From NCBI GenBank assembly GCA_039969155.1, contig JBDVOJ010000119.1, forward strand, positions 4,078 through 68,077: a DNA stretch of 64,000 nt, given 5' to 3'. This DNA comes from GCA-002733465 sp039969155. Lineage in GTDB: Bacteria; Pseudomonadota; Gammaproteobacteria; Enterobacterales; Kangiellaceae. The notes under the pieces were generated by a model, which saw only the letters and a list, made by a program, of their open reading frames with translations, made no database searches and was not told the DNA's origin. The translations under genes were made by a program, and so were the position numbers. Positions 33,727-42,777 of this stretch are shown in pieces (position 1 is the first letter of the stretch; each line of letters opens with the position of its first letter).

Positions 33727-35451
33727 CTATTGATTCTGTACAATAAATGCTTTGACCTGCTTGTTTAATACAGACATCGGAACATTACCATTCTTTAGAA
33801 TTATCTGATGAAAATCTTTAATATTGAACTTGTCATCAAGCTTCTCTTCCATTAGCTTTCTCAAAGCAAAAATTTCCAATGCACCGGAATCATAAGCGGT
33901 CAATTGAGCAGGCATCGCAGCCATTCGGTCTAACATGGTATCTGTGTCTCGAGTGAAAGCTGCTCCTGACTCTTTTAAGAATTCGGAAACCCTTTCATTG
34001 CTCCACCCCAACATATGCATTGCGGTGTCCGCCACCATGCCTCTAGCAGGCCAAGCGCGCCTTAGTATTTTGGTAGAATCATACTGATAAATCTCCGCTT
34101 CCTCTGAAAGAGCTTCAGCATACCTAGCCCAACCTTCCGAATAGGCGGAGTTTGAAAAAACGCCTTCAATTTCATGAAATTTGGGTTGCTCTTGCACCAA
34201 CGCTATTTGCATATGATGCCCAGGATAGCCTTCATGTACCGAAACCTTCTCTCCTGATGCGAAGTTTTCCTTTTTATAATCAGTCGGGTCATATCCAAAT
34301 TTGGCTTTCCGTTCTGAGGTCCCAGAAATATAGTGCGCGCTTCGGCCCGTACCTCGCTGATATTCTGGAATAGCTTCCACCACCATTTCTATAGATGGTA
34401 TTTTGTGAAAATAGTCCTTCATCTTTGATTTTGATCGTTTCACTACTGATTCAAAAAATCGATGCATGAATTCGGGGCTAGAAAACTTTTGTGTTGGGTC
34501 ATTGCTGGCTTTATTAACGGCTTCAGAAAACGATTCAGCGGCATAGATGCTTTTGCCTAACTCGATCACTTCGGCCTTATTTCCATTGACAGTTTTTAAG
34601 CCTAGGTCGAAGACTTGCTGTGGAGTTCGTTTAAGCGTTGTGTAAGAGCGATATCTTGCCATATAACACTCTTTACCTTTTGGCAGCGCATGTAGACCTA
34701 ATTCAGTTCGTGCTTTATCCATATAAGAAGTCTTAAGAAAAGTAGAATAGCGCTTAATAGCTGGAATCAATTCTTTCTCCAAGAGAGCTTTGAATGCGAT
34801 TTTAAAAGCGGCGTCATCAGTTCTGGTAGTTAATTTGAAAAATGGGTGTGATTCAATAGAAACTGAAGTTAGCCCTTCGAGTTGGTTGACTAACCGCTTT
34901 ACCACCCGCTTGGGGGCTGAGTAGCCCTGTTTTAGGCCAAGAGTAAGATTGGAAATCTCTTGGTCATAAAAGCGCGCGGCATCTTGCCAGCGTTCAAGGG
35001 CATCTTCTCGATTCTGCTTAGTACCTAATGGTTGCACATTAACTAAAAAATCAAGTAACGAGTGAGGTCCAAACATATGGCTTACATCCCACAGCTGAGA
35101 TTTACACACTCTTAGTTCGACATTGGTTTCTATACTTTCCTTAAATTTGGCATAAAAAACTTTCGCCTGTTCACTCTTTAGTTTGTTAATGTCGAATTGA
35201 TTCAATGCATCGAGCAATTTATCTTCAATTTTTGCCACTACCGCAAAACTACCTGGAGTATTTTTAGCGAATAAATTGTGCCGTTCTAGTTCAATATCCT
35301 CAAAGTAAGCATATGGTTGTGAATTGGCTAAGGTAACCTCCAGATACTTGTCTGCCAGCGCTTTTAGTTGAGAGACCTCGTCTTCCGCGAACGAATATAT
35401 TGATGAAGTCAGGAAGACTAGTAGCGAAAGCGACATTAGAAATGATTTCAT
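33727..35451 (-). CDS. DUF885-family secreted protein (metallopeptidase-like)
   Basis: 574 residues with a signal peptide (SFLMSLSLLVFLTSSIYSFA). The DUF885 hallmarks are VHEGYPGHHMQIALVQE (E-x-x-PGHH, a possible metal site) and SAYSEGWARYAEALSEE (second conserved Glu). A long helical N-terminal part and the closing MLDRMAAMPAQLTAYDSGALEIFALRK also fit. The family is thought to be a gluzincin-like peptidase group, with activity rarely demonstrated. It is probably periplasmic. The gene stands alone on its strand, with a 94-bp gap to the membrane protein gene upstream. Confidence 0.83.
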   Translation of the reverse strand: MKSFLMSLSLLVFLTSSIYSFAEDEVSQLKALADKYLEVTLANSQPYAYFEDIELERHNLFAKNTPGSFAVVAKIEDKLLDALNQFDINKLKSEQAKVFYAKFKESIETNVELRVCKSQLWDVSHMFGPHSLLDFLVNVQPLGTKQNREDALERWQDAARFYDQEISNLTLGLKQGYSAPKRVVKRLVNQLEGLTSVSIESHPFFKLTTRTDDAAFKIAFKALLEKELIPAIKRYSTFLKTSYMDKARTELGLHALPKGKECYMARYRSYTTLKRTPQQVFDLGLKTVNGNKAEVIELGKSIYAAESFSEAVNKASNDPTQKFSSPEFMHRFFESVVKRSKSKMKDYFHKIPSIEMVVEAIPEYQRGTGRSAHYISGTSERKAKFGYDPTDYKKENFASGEKVSVHEGYPGHHMQIALVQEQPKFHEIEGVFSNSAYSEGWARYAEALSEEAEIYQYDSTKILRRAWPARGMVADTAMHMLGWSNERVSEFLKESGAAFTRDTDTMLDRMAAMPAQLTAYDSGALEIFALRKLMEEKLDDKFNIKDFHQIILKNGNVPMSVLNKQVKAFIVQNQ

Positions 35452-35545
35452 ATTGGACTCTATTTATTGGCATCAATTAGTTTGATAATAACACTAAAAA
35501 TAGGATGCTGAATATTGCTTTAGTGTAAAAAATGAAGGTGAAAAT

Positions 35546-36283
35546 TTAGTTGCATTCAACCTGTTTTTTATTTAGTTGATTTTGCCTTGATAAATCTAGA
35601 GCGTGATTAAACAGCCAAACCCCAATCGCAATTCTTACCAAAGGCTGTAGATAAGGATAAATCCACACATAACACCAATTGACAATTGGCGAAAGAAAAG
35701 TTATTCCCATGTAGTAGCGCAAGAATGACGCAAAGCTCAGTACACCGATAAAAATCAATGCAACGCCTATCCACTTGCCGAGAGCTAATTCTGAAATAAG
35801 CGCCAAACCGAATAAAAAACTACCAACACCAAAACCGTAAATTACTAGAAAATATTTGCTATCGGAAATGCCACTTGCTCCCGTGATCAATGTTGAAAAT
35901 ATAGCTTTGGCTGATTCATCTTCCGCACTCAAAAATCCTGGTCTCCAAAACTGATTCAAGCCATCGATTAGCAAAGCTTGTTGACTCATTTCGGTATACG
36001 CCCAGACCATCAAGAAAAAACTTCCCGGAATAATATAGAGGGCTCGCTTTCGAAACAGTATGAGCGCGATACCGAAACTGGCAATAATGTTTACTTGAGG
36101 ATGAATAAAAAGTATCCACAACTTACTCAAATACAAGGTATTCTGGTGAAGTTGAACGCTAGACTCAAAATCTGCGGCCTCTGGATTAGGAAGAAAAATT
36201 AACAATGCCGTAGTTATGGCACCTAGCAGCGAACATACTGCGGCGAACTTTTGGAATGCTATATGATGACTATTTTCGTGCAT
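35546..36283 (-). CDS. Polytopic inner-membrane protein of unknown function
   Basis: 245 residues with about six or seven hydrophobic helices (FAAVCSLLGAITTALLIFLP, VNIIASFGIALILF, LYIIPGSFFLMVW, YFLVIYGFGVGSFLFGLALI, WIGVALIFIGVLSFASFL, LVRIAIGVWLF). The N-terminus has HENSHH. No family motif is recognised. It precedes the DUF885 gene on the same strand by 94 bp and might be co-transcribed. Confidence 0.6.
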   Translation of the reverse strand: MHENSHHIAFQKFAAVCSLLGAITTALLIFLPNPEAADFESSVQLHQNTLYLSKLWILFIHPQVNIIASFGIALILFRKRALYIIPGSFFLMVWAYTEMSQQALLIDGLNQFWRPGFLSAEDESAKAIFSTLITGASGISDSKYFLVIYGFGVGSFLFGLALISELALGKWIGVALIFIGVLSFASFLRYYMGITFLSPIVNWCYVWIYPYLQPLVRIAIGVWLFNHALDLSRQNQLNKKQVECN

Positions 36284-36557
36284 TTCTCAATACCCTCGAT
36301 GATCAAACGCAATAGAGAATAAAAATGTCTACACTTTATTCCAGTGGCTAAATTGCGTATACAAAAAATCGAGGTTAGTGGAGTTTTTGTTTTGAAGCAA
36401 CAATTAGGTCACCTCAATATTATTTAATTTTTGTTAGATAGATTAAAACGAAATTCAGAGTTAATGGTACATTTACATAACTTACCTAGCCGAACTTCAT
36501 CTTCAAAAGGTACGCCGATATTAGTCAGTTCAAATTGACAAATCTGCGATTTAATCT

Positions 36558-37066
36558 CTACGACTGGATCACAATCGCTTGCTCTAGTTCTTTGCCCTTT
36601 GGCGCTTCAAAATACTGCTCCGTGTGTTCAAACATCGCGGGAGTAACTTCTAGAGAAAAAGTAATTCCTCGCTGTCGATTTCTTTCGAATACTCTTCCCC
36701 GTCCTTTTCCGCAGGCGCGGTAATATAATGTAGTTGAAACCCAACGTTATATTGCCTCGCTTTTTCTCTTATCATATCTCTTTGCTCTTTATTCGCAGCC
36801 GCGCCATCTAGCACGATACTTGAATCGATTTCTAATAGCTCTTGGCAAATCAACCAAATTTGACTACGACAACGTTGATACCTTTCAGTCGCCCATGCCC
36901 CAACGACCTGCATTGACTGTTCTAATAAGTCTTTTGGAGCTTCAGGAACAAATAACTTTGCGAGCCAGTCGTCTTCAGAAAATCGGACCGCTCGCTGTTC
37001 TTTCGCTAACTTAATAGCATAGGTTGTTTTTCCTGCACCGATAGGACCACAAACTAAATGAATCAT
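36558..37066 (-). pseudogene. P-loop kinase/AAA ATPase, disrupted by a frameshift
   Basis: The first frame gives 138 residues (36650-37066): Walker A GPIGAGKTTYA (residues 7-14), then SEDDWLAKLF and SSIVLDGAAANKEQRDMIRE, as in small zeta-toxin/gluconokinase-like kinases. It decays after LHYITAPAE. In another minus frame, across 36697-36710, the expected continuation reads RVFERNRQRGITFSLEVTPA, then MFEHTEQYFEAPKGKELEQA to a TAG at 36558-36560. The R-x-x-R-N lid and C-terminus are thus intact but out of frame by one deleted (or two inserted) bases, in AAAA/GGGG runs at 36697-36708. Either a real pseudogene or a base-call error. AAGG lies 7 bases before the ATG. Confidence 0.75.
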
Positions 37067-37111
37067 ATTTTAACCTTATCGAAATTGGACTTGGTACTTA
37101 TACCAAATGGG

Positions 37112-37873
37112 TCAAAGTGATTTCAAAATTGCTTCACTTTCTTCGTCGGCAGGAAAAACCAACTCTATTCTCACTTCGGACATGGTGACATTAACCACTT
37201 TATCAAATCTCATCACTGTCGACAGTGTTCTAACTTCTTGACCTTTGATCATTATCGTTGGGCACATTACCGAAGATTCAGCTATTAAAGGTAACTGGTC
37301 AAACTGCGCAGCATAGCCCTCAAGTTGCTTGATTAATGCAGGTATTTCGGGATGAGGATGGTGGAAAGCCTCGTGTTTTAACCCTTGCAAGGTTTGCTGC
37401 ACTATATAGGCACGTTGCGATTCGGGAACCTCATGCGAAGGACTACACCACAAGTCAATGAGCTGACTGGGCTCCATACCTACCATTCCGGGAAATACTT
37501 TCTCTGCGGCTTGATTAGAATTTAGAAACCTTAATCCAGGACCAATAGCCCAAGCCGGAAAAGGGTCGTGCTTTTGTAATACTTGTTCGATCACTTTTTT
37601 AACCGGCTCCATTTCTTCATCATTGAGAGATGCTTCTGTGAACAAAATAGGTAAGCCAGCGGCGATTAGCAATTCATTACTTTCTCGAGGCGTTAAATTC
37701 AGTGATTCTGAAAGTCTTAGTATTACTTCTCTACCGGGTCTTGCTCTGCCAGTTTCTATAAAAGAAATATAGCGCGACGTAGATTCTGCGGAGTTCGCAA
37801 GTGCCAACTGCGACATCCCTCGGCGCTTACGATGTTGTCTTAAATGAATCCCGATATTACTTAACTCTTTCAT
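37112..37873 (-). CDS. XRE-family regulator with MmyB-like ligand-binding domain
   Basis: 253 residues. Residues 5-65 are a lambda-repressor-type helix-turn-helix (LRQHRKRRGMSQLALANSAE, RYISFIETGRARPGREVILR). The rest is the MmyB-like PAS-type domain (PAWAIGPGLRFLNSNQAAEK, then CPTIMIKGQEVRTLSTVMRF). In related regulators this domain binds fatty-acid-like or other small ligands; that is family knowledge, not shown here. It lies 21 bp downstream of the SRPBCC gene on the same strand. Confidence 0.86.
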   Translation of the reverse strand: MKELSNIGIHLRQHRKRRGMSQLALANSAESTSRYISFIETGRARPGREVILRLSESLNLTPRESNELLIAAGLPILFTEASLNDEEMEPVKKVIEQVLQKHDPFPAWAIGPGLRFLNSNQAAEKVFPGMVGMEPSQLIDLWCSPSHEVPESQRAYIVQQTLQGLKHEAFHHPHPEIPALIKQLEGYAAQFDQLPLIAESSVMCPTIMIKGQEVRTLSTVMRFDKVVNVTMSEVRIELVFPADEESEAILKSL

Positions 37874-37894
37874 AGTGCCACATCTAAAGTTGCT

Positions 37895-38410
37895 TTATAT
37901 TTGCGTTTCCGCAGCTTTTAAGTTTTCACTCCCTATCCGTGGATGAGGCTGTCCTTGCTCAATATAATGTGCTAACTCTTCAAAAACCACCTTTAAATCT
38001 CTTTTGATTAATATCGGAAAGATCCAACTAATTGGAAACACCCACCGACTAATCTTAAGAGTCGCATGACTAGTAATTTTACAGGAATTATCACTAACCG
38101 GGTGGATACGCCATGCATTAGTGGCACTTTTAAAAATTCTCGGTAGCCCTTTATCGGCAATGTAGGTGAATTGGTAGCTATCTGGTTCAAATTCTATCAA
38201 CCTCTCCTCAACTACAGATGCAGGAAAAGGGCCAACTGATTTGCTATGGCAAGTTCTAATTGCACCGACCCCAAGCTCTCCTCTCAAGCTAGTTGATTCC
38301 AGTACGGATGTCCATACCGCGGCATTTCCGTAGTCTTCAGCGAGCACCTGCCATGCTCGCTTCGCCGAGGCTGCTACATTTATTTCTGTGATCATTTTCA
38401 TTGAGTTCAT
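37895..38410 (-). CDS. SRPBCC (START/polyketide-cyclase-like) protein
   Basis: 171 residues, no signal peptide. MITEINVAASAKRAWQVLAE is the opening strand and helix of the helix-grip fold. A series of strands follows (GAIRTCHSKSVGPFPASVVE, YQFTYIADKGLPR) and then the long C-terminal helix. It probably binds a hydrophobic ligand. It is the first gene of a pair with the XRE/MmyB regulator, and it follows DUF4166 by about 100 bp on the same strand. A ligand-binding protein beside a ligand-sensing regulator suggests a shared small molecule (inference). Confidence 0.78.
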   Translation of the reverse strand: MNSMKMITEINVAASAKRAWQVLAEDYGNAAVWTSVLESTSLRGELGVGAIRTCHSKSVGPFPASVVEERLIEFEPDSYQFTYIADKGLPRIFKSATNAWRIHPVSDNSCKITSHATLKISRWVFPISWIFPILIKRDLKVVFEELAHYIEQGQPHPRIGSENLKAAETQI

Positions 38411-38511
38411 CTCTTTTTTCCAATATCGAACTCATCATATTCTAAGGTCTTGCTTACCCTCAATTCCCAAATCGGGAATGGTTTGAGAAAAGCTGCTCTA
38501 AAGTCTTATCC

Positions 38512-39171
38512 TCAAATGCTTTCAAACACCCCGACTTGCTTAAACACTTTTCCCAATAATAGATGTTCGACGTTCAATTTAAACTCAAACCGACCATCAC
38601 TGAGAGCCCTTTGTTCAACAATAGTCTTGCCTGGAGATAACCAATTAGGAATAGAAAATCTCTTGCCTGCAACCTCCAAGAAGAATTCTGTACTGGTAAA
38701 CCTTAATGCTCCTTTTACTTCAGTGACATCCAACTTCATACCAAAACCACAACCGACCAATTCGACCAAACTCGCTTTGTTCTCTCCTTGTTTATTCTGA
38801 ATGACTTTAGTAGAAGTCACTCGGTTTACCGGCTTGTTAGGAAAAGCGTAAAATCGATCCCAGGTCATACCTTTCAATGTTTCATTCGGATAAACTTTAA
38901 CCATGATAGGCACATCAACTCCTGAATGTATTGCTAATGGAGTTCCAATTAGTCGACAAACCTGAGCGAAAGCTTTTCCTAAAAATGAAGAATACACCAC
39001 TTTCATTACGCCTTGATAGGTGACCGCTTGATGAACCTTACTTCCAAATCGTTGTTGAATATCGGGATGCAATCTTGACCAGGCTTTGTTCCCTAAAAGT
39101 TTTTGATAGTCGCTACCATTGTTCTCTTCAGCTAGGTTCCTGAGGGCTAATTTGGGTGGATTAATACTCAT
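38512..39171 (-). CDS. DUF4166-family protein
   Basis: 219 residues with no signal peptide. YQKLLGNKAWSRLHPDIQQR near the start is the family landmark (L-P-x-Q-R-x-F type). VDVPIMVKVYPNETLKGMTW DRFY, LVELVGCGFGMKLDV, RFTSTEFFLEVAGKRFSIP and the final VEHLLLGKVFKQVGVFE also fit DUF4166, a predicted lipid- or membrane-associated domain of unknown role. GGGAG lies 8 bases before the ATG. The promoter region carries the 75-bp block shared with the desaturase operon, so the two are probably co-regulated. Confidence 0.82.
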   Translation of the reverse strand: MSINPPKLALRNLAEENNGSDYQKLLGNKAWSRLHPDIQQRFGSKVHQAVTYQGVMKVVYSSFLGKAFAQVCRLIGTPLAIHSGVDVPIMVKVYPNETLKGMTWDRFYAFPNKPVNRVTSTKVIQNKQGENKASLVELVGCGFGMKLDVTEVKGALRFTSTEFFLEVAGKRFSIPNWLSPGKTIVEQRALSDGRFEFKLNVEHLLLGKVFKQVGVFESI

Positions 39172-39263
39172 AACTACTCTCCCTAATAGTCGATATTGCT
39201 TTAGTTTTTGGTTAGTTTCTTTATCGACAGGGTGAGTTTACAAAAGCAATTAACTTAAAAACT

Positions 39264-39338
39264 CCTATTTGATAAGTTTTGAATAGCTATTTAATAAGTT
39301 TATTAATTTCAAAGAGTTATAGAATTCCAGAATGATAA
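39264..39338 (-). promoter_or_regulatory. Shared 75-bp regulatory block, copy A (upstream of DUF4166)
   Basis: Gap-free alignment with 41273-41347 gives 56/75 identical bases. Conserved cores, + strand: CCTATTTGATAA at one edge, TTGAATAGC near the middle, and ATTCCAGAATGATAA at the other edge. Read on the gene strand it could include a -35-like TTGAA and a TGCTATTCAA or AGCTATTCAA -10-like element, with flanking TTATC-type boxes as operators. The block lies 93 bp upstream of the DUF4166 start. Confidence 0.8.
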
Positions 39339-39355
39339 TTTCGGATGTTCATAGA

Positions 39356-39781
39356 CTAGTTTTCACTCTTTAATAAAACCAAAGGAACCAATATCGACAT
39401 CAAAGCTGTAATATTGACCAACAAATGAATATACACTCCATGTGATACCGAAATAGTACAATCAATAACAAACCAAATTAACAATGCGAATACCAATGGC
39501 AGTCGGTATTTAGTGACACCATGATCTTCAATTGCCTGAATAACGATCCACATAATAGCTCCCCAACTCGCAACAGTCGCGCCAAATAATCGCACAATCA
39601 TTGTTAATAAGGATTGAAACTCTGCATTCGAATTAGTTGTCATGTTAAAGATTGAAAACAATTCTTGTCGATATACCTCCCAAACAACGCTTGGAAAGTC
39701 GGTGGCTAGTGCAATGCCACCAAGCACATGAAATATGGCAACTAACTTTAGCCATTTTATTAAGATTGCATTATTCACCAT
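39356..39781 (-). CDS. Four-helix membrane protein, unknown
   Basis: 141 residues with four hydrophobic segments (LVAIFHVLGGIALAT, IVRLFGATVASWGAIMWIVI, LPLVFALLIWFVIDCTISVS, LLVNITALMSILVPLVLL). No family name can be given. Its ATG overlaps the stop of the DCC gene by one base (TAATG), so it is the last gene of the desaturase-DCC-membrane operon. A role in lipid or membrane remodelling is inferred only from this context. Confidence 0.65.
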   Translation of the reverse strand: MVNNAILIKWLKLVAIFHVLGGIALATDFPSVVWEVYRQELFSIFNMTTNSNAEFQSLLTMIVRLFGATVASWGAIMWIVIQAIEDHGVTKYRLPLVFALLIWFVIDCTISVSHGVYIHLLVNITALMSILVPLVLLKSEN

Positions 39782-40188
39782 TAAAACCTCGAATTAGAGG
39801 AGTGTTTTGAGAGATTATCAATTTTTGTTTTTCCCATTAATTTTAATAACAAGTTCCGAAAGCTTCTTAATAGCGGATAGGTTATGCGAGAAAGTCGTTT
39901 AGACTTAAAACACCAATGATTAAACTTATTAAATAGGCCATTGTTACTACTAATTAAAGCCAACACATTAATTGCTTCGGAAGCATAGTAATAAGCCTCA
40001 TCTATAATTAAGACCATTCCTTGGTCAATATCGAGACCTCTATCGGAAATCTGCTTTATTTGTTGGTTGTCTTCTCGCGCGTTAATTAACACCAACTCCC
40101 CCACCGACTTTCTAATATTAACCATGCGGCAATAGTTATCACATAGCGGGCACTCTTCATCATAAACTAAGTAGATTTTCTGTTTCAT
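39781..40188 (-). CDS. DCC-family thiol-disulfide oxidoreductase-like protein
   Basis: 135 residues. The N-terminus YDEECPLCDNYCRMVNIRK carries the D-x-x-C-P-x-C signature (D10, C13, C16, plus C20), defining the DCC (DUF393) thioredoxin-like family. VLINAREDNQQIKQISDRGL and EAINVLALIS follow as in homologues. The redox role is assumed from the CxxC. Its start overlaps the desaturase stop by four bases (ATGA) and its end overlaps the next membrane gene, so all three are one translationally coupled operon. Confidence 0.85.
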   Translation of the reverse strand: MKQKIYLVYDEECPLCDNYCRMVNIRKSVGELVLINAREDNQQIKQISDRGLDIDQGMVLIIDEAYYYASEAINVLALISSNNGLFNKFNHWCFKSKRLSRITYPLLRSFRNLLLKLMGKTKIDNLSKHSSNSRF

Positions 40189-41201
40189 GATTGTCGCTGC
40201 TCGCTCAAAAAGTCACCATGATTGTCTTGACCACTAATGGGTATTAATTCTCTTCTAGCTGGTAAATCGTCAGGCAACTTGAAATCCCAAGCAAGTCCCC
40301 ATTTTTTGAAAAGCATCAGCACCCACCACCCGGGGTCCGCTTGGCCTTTTTCAATACCTAACAAAGCCGAGCCAGGATAAGCATGATGATTATTGTGCCA
40401 GCTTTCTCCCATAGTGATCAGCGAACTAAAGCGAATGTTAAACCCTTGCACAGCAGCACCCTGAACATGCCAACGTCGTTCTCCTTCATTATGTGCGAAA
40501 TATCCAATTAGCCAATGCCCGGTAACACTTGCGGCAACTCGCATACAGATTCCCCAAATCACCCAAGGCATTCCACCGATAGCAAAGAGCAATATCGCCC
40601 ATGGAAGTTGCTGCCACATCCAATAATTTTCCATAAACCGATAAACCTCATCATTCTCAAAGGATTTCTCAGGAATAAACATCGGAGGGTTTTCTAACTC
40701 AATATCACAATGAAGCTGCCAAAAGGCGTCAATAATCATAGGTTGTTGATGGGAAAAGTAGTCATGGCATTGCGACTGTCGCTGTGCCCAATCTCTCATA
40801 TCGTGGGTAAACATCATACCTTTAGGTCCGGCCAAACCAACCAACACACCCAAATGCACATTAAAATATTCTAACCATTTTGGGCATTGATAACTATTGT
40901 GTATTAGCTTTCGGTGCATTCCAAGCGAATGTCCTAAACACAGAGTTGTGACGGTTGATATAAGGAAAACCAAAAACGCTTCTAATGAGAAAGTGTAGAT
41001 ACCTCCAAATATTGCGCTTAAATAGATAAAAGTGATCCAGGCAGATTTCTTTGCAGACCAAACCACTTTTCCTGCTGATGCGTTACAGCGACTTGATTCG
41101 ACGATGCGCTCATTACAGTAGTCGCCTCGTTCAAGACGGGAGCTAGTTAAGGGTTGCTGAATATCTGCTTTCGCTTTAAGCTTTTTGGTTGTTTTTATCA
41201 T
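40185..41201 (-). CDS. Membrane fatty acid desaturase
   Basis: 338 residues of the membrane di-iron desaturase family. Histidine box 1: LCLGHSLGMHRKLIHNS (H91, H96, H101). A middle element, FTHDMRDWAQRQSQCHDYF, carries H133 and H146 in place of a standard HxxHH box. Box 3: ESWHNNHHAYPGSA (H269, H272, H273). Hydrophobic pairs lie at about 55-90, 115-132 and 200-240. It should introduce a double bond into membrane acyl chains. The substrate (acyl-CoA, ACP or lipid) is unclear, and the altered second box is the point to check. AGGAG lies 9 bases before the ATG, and the shared regulatory block is 72 bp upstream. Confidence 0.85.
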   Translation of the reverse strand: MIKTTKKLKAKADIQQPLTSSRLERGDYCNERIVESSRCNASAGKVVWSAKKSAWITFIYLSAIFGGIYTFSLEAFLVFLISTVTTLCLGHSLGMHRKLIHNSYQCPKWLEYFNVHLGVLVGLAGPKGMMFTHDMRDWAQRQSQCHDYFSHQQPMIIDAFWQLHCDIELENPPMFIPEKSFENDEVYRFMENYWMWQQLPWAILLFAIGGMPWVIWGICMRVAASVTGHWLIGYFAHNEGERRWHVQGAAVQGFNIRFSSLITMGESWHNNHHAYPGSALLGIEKGQADPGWWVLMLFKKWGLAWDFKLPDDLPARRELIPISGQDNHGDFLSEQRQS

Positions 41202-41272
41202 CTGCCCAACTCCTAATTAGTTGATTGATTTGATTCAATTGAAACTATATCGCTCTGTTCGGACAAATAATT

Positions 41273-41347
41273 CCTATTTGATAAAAATTGAATAGCAAAA
41301 TATAAACTACAATATATTCAATAAGTTACATCATTCCAGAATGATAA
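41273..41347 (-). promoter_or_regulatory. Shared 75-bp regulatory block, copy B (upstream of desaturase operon)
   Basis: Partner of the block at 39264-39338, same orientation, same length, no gaps. The terminal cores CCTATTTGATAA and ATTCCAGAATGATAA are identical. It lies 72 bp upstream of the desaturase start and 133 bp upstream of the divergent serine hydrolase start, so it might act on both. Confidence 0.8.
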
Positions 41348-41479
41348 GTGAAGACTATTAAACTGTTCACGTTACTAATCTAAGTCTTCAAAGCGAACTA
41401 ATTAAGAGCTCCAACCAATTTGCCTAAGAATTCGTTTCATGGCATGTTTAGAAGTATTACAAATAAATTGAGAGTAACG

Positions 41480-42568
41480 ATGATACTTACAAAACAAGGA
41501 TGTCTTTTGTTGATTTTAGTTGGAGCTTTTTTATCTTCGGGTTTACAGGCTAAAGAGCCCTCTTTATTTGATGTTGCTCATCAAAAAATGAAACCCAATG
41601 TTTACACCAACATTGACTCAATGTTGGTGTACCAAAACAACAAACTGATTAGCCAACACTATTACGGACGATTCAACTCAAATACGACTCACAGAACCCA
41701 CTCAACTTTTAAAAGCATTAACGCCTTAATCACGCTTCTAGCCATAGACCAAGGTCTGTTACGGCGAGATGAATTCGCCTTGCCTCTACTCAGTCGATTT
41801 GCCAAGCCAACTAGGACTGACCGGCGGAGGCAACAGATTAGAGTAAAACATCTCTTAAATATGACGTCTGGCTTGGCTTGTGATGAAGCACCGGGCTCAA
41901 ACGGTCCCAACCACGAATTTGGTGTGGACGAAGGTCAAACACCGCTTCAATATAGCTTGGATATCCCCATGTCCTCAGAGCCTGGCGAGCAGTGGCAATA
42001 TTGTAGTGCAAATAGTTTTCTATTAGCCGCTTCGGTTTCCGCAGCGCTGGCGAGAGCTGATCGAGAAAATATTTTTGAGTTTGCAGACAAATATTTGATG
42101 CAACCGTTGGAAATAAACAACTACCGGCTTACCAAAAGTGCTAATGGAAAGTTTTTGAATGGACAAGGAAACTCGCATTTTATACCAAACGATTTGGCAA
42201 AATTTGGCTTGCTACTGCTTAATCAAGGAATGTGGAATAATCAAAGGCTTTTATCCAAATCGAGTATTGAGTCAATATTAACGCCGGTGATGCCAATTAA
42301 TTGGTCATTCACAAGCAATCTTAAATTAGTACAGCAACCCGTAACAAAATATTCAAATCAGTGGTATCACACTAATTTTGAACTAAATTCAAAATCGATA
42401 GCGACTATGCACAGTTGGGGCAATGGTGGGCAGTACATTTTTGTTATCCCATCAATAGACGCCGTTGTTGTTTTTACCGGTAGCAATCAGGGCGATTTTC
42501 AAAAACAGCAACAACCGTTTGATATTATGCACAAATATATCCTACCGCAGCTTTTATCAAAAAGTTGA
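41480..42568 (+). CDS. Secreted serine hydrolase, class C beta-lactamase-like
   Basis: 362 residues from ATG 41480, which has GAGAG at 6 bases and is followed by a signal peptide (KQGCLLLILVGAFLSSGLQA). The frame is open further up, to an ATG at 41420 without such support. S75-T-F-K78 in HSTFKSINALITLLAIDQGL is the SxxK motif; VKHLLNMTSGLACDE and QYCSANSFLLAASVSAAL (Tyr-x-Ser element) follow. The C-terminal HSWGNGGQYIFVIP replaces the KTG box. It is periplasmic, probably an esterase or peptidase. It is divergent from the desaturase operon and may share its regulatory region. Paralogous in type to the gene at 32605. Confidence 0.8.
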   Translation: MILTKQGCLLLILVGAFLSSGLQAKEPSLFDVAHQKMKPNVYTNIDSMLVYQNNKLISQHYYGRFNSNTTHRTHSTFKSINALITLLAIDQGLLRRDEFALPLLSRFAKPTRTDRRRQQIRVKHLLNMTSGLACDEAPGSNGPNHEFGVDEGQTPLQYSLDIPMSSEPGEQWQYCSANSFLLAASVSAALARADRENIFEFADKYLMQPLEINNYRLTKSANGKFLNGQGNSHFIPNDLAKFGLLLLNQGMWNNQRLLSKSSIESILTPVMPINWSFTSNLKLVQQPVTKYSNQWYHTNFELNSKSIATMHSWGNGGQYIFVIPSIDAVVVFTGSNQGDFQKQQQPFDIMHKYILPQLLSKS

Positions 42569-42658
42569 GCGACTTTCATATGGTGTAAATTCACCTATCG
42601 CCTAATAAAACTCTACCCGAAAATCTAAAATCTTCAAGACATCTTGTTATTCCTCTTT

Positions 42659-42673
42659 GGGCCTTTAAGGCCC
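42659..42673. repeat. Short GC palindrome GGGCC-tttaa-GGCCC
   Basis: A 5-bp perfect stem with a 5-base loop about 90 bases after the serine hydrolase gene. No T-tract follows on the + strand, so it is listed as a structure and not a confident terminator. Confidence 0.4.
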
Positions 42674-42777
42674 CCTTTAACAGAAAAGAAACAACATTTT
42701 TTAATACCATGACACATTTCCAATTCTTTTTGCGCTTATACGGTTAACAACCCAATAAAGTAAACAGGAATCTAGAA

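Noticed and set aside
36697..36710. Programmed ribosomal frameshift in the kinase gene
   Set aside because: The zero-frame codons GCG GAA AAG do not form a canonical slippery heptamer and no downstream structure is evident; mutation or base-call error is simpler.
42659..42673. GC palindrome as a firm terminator for the serine hydrolase gene
   Set aside because: Short stem, no T-tract, and 90 bases after the stop; kept only as a structural note.
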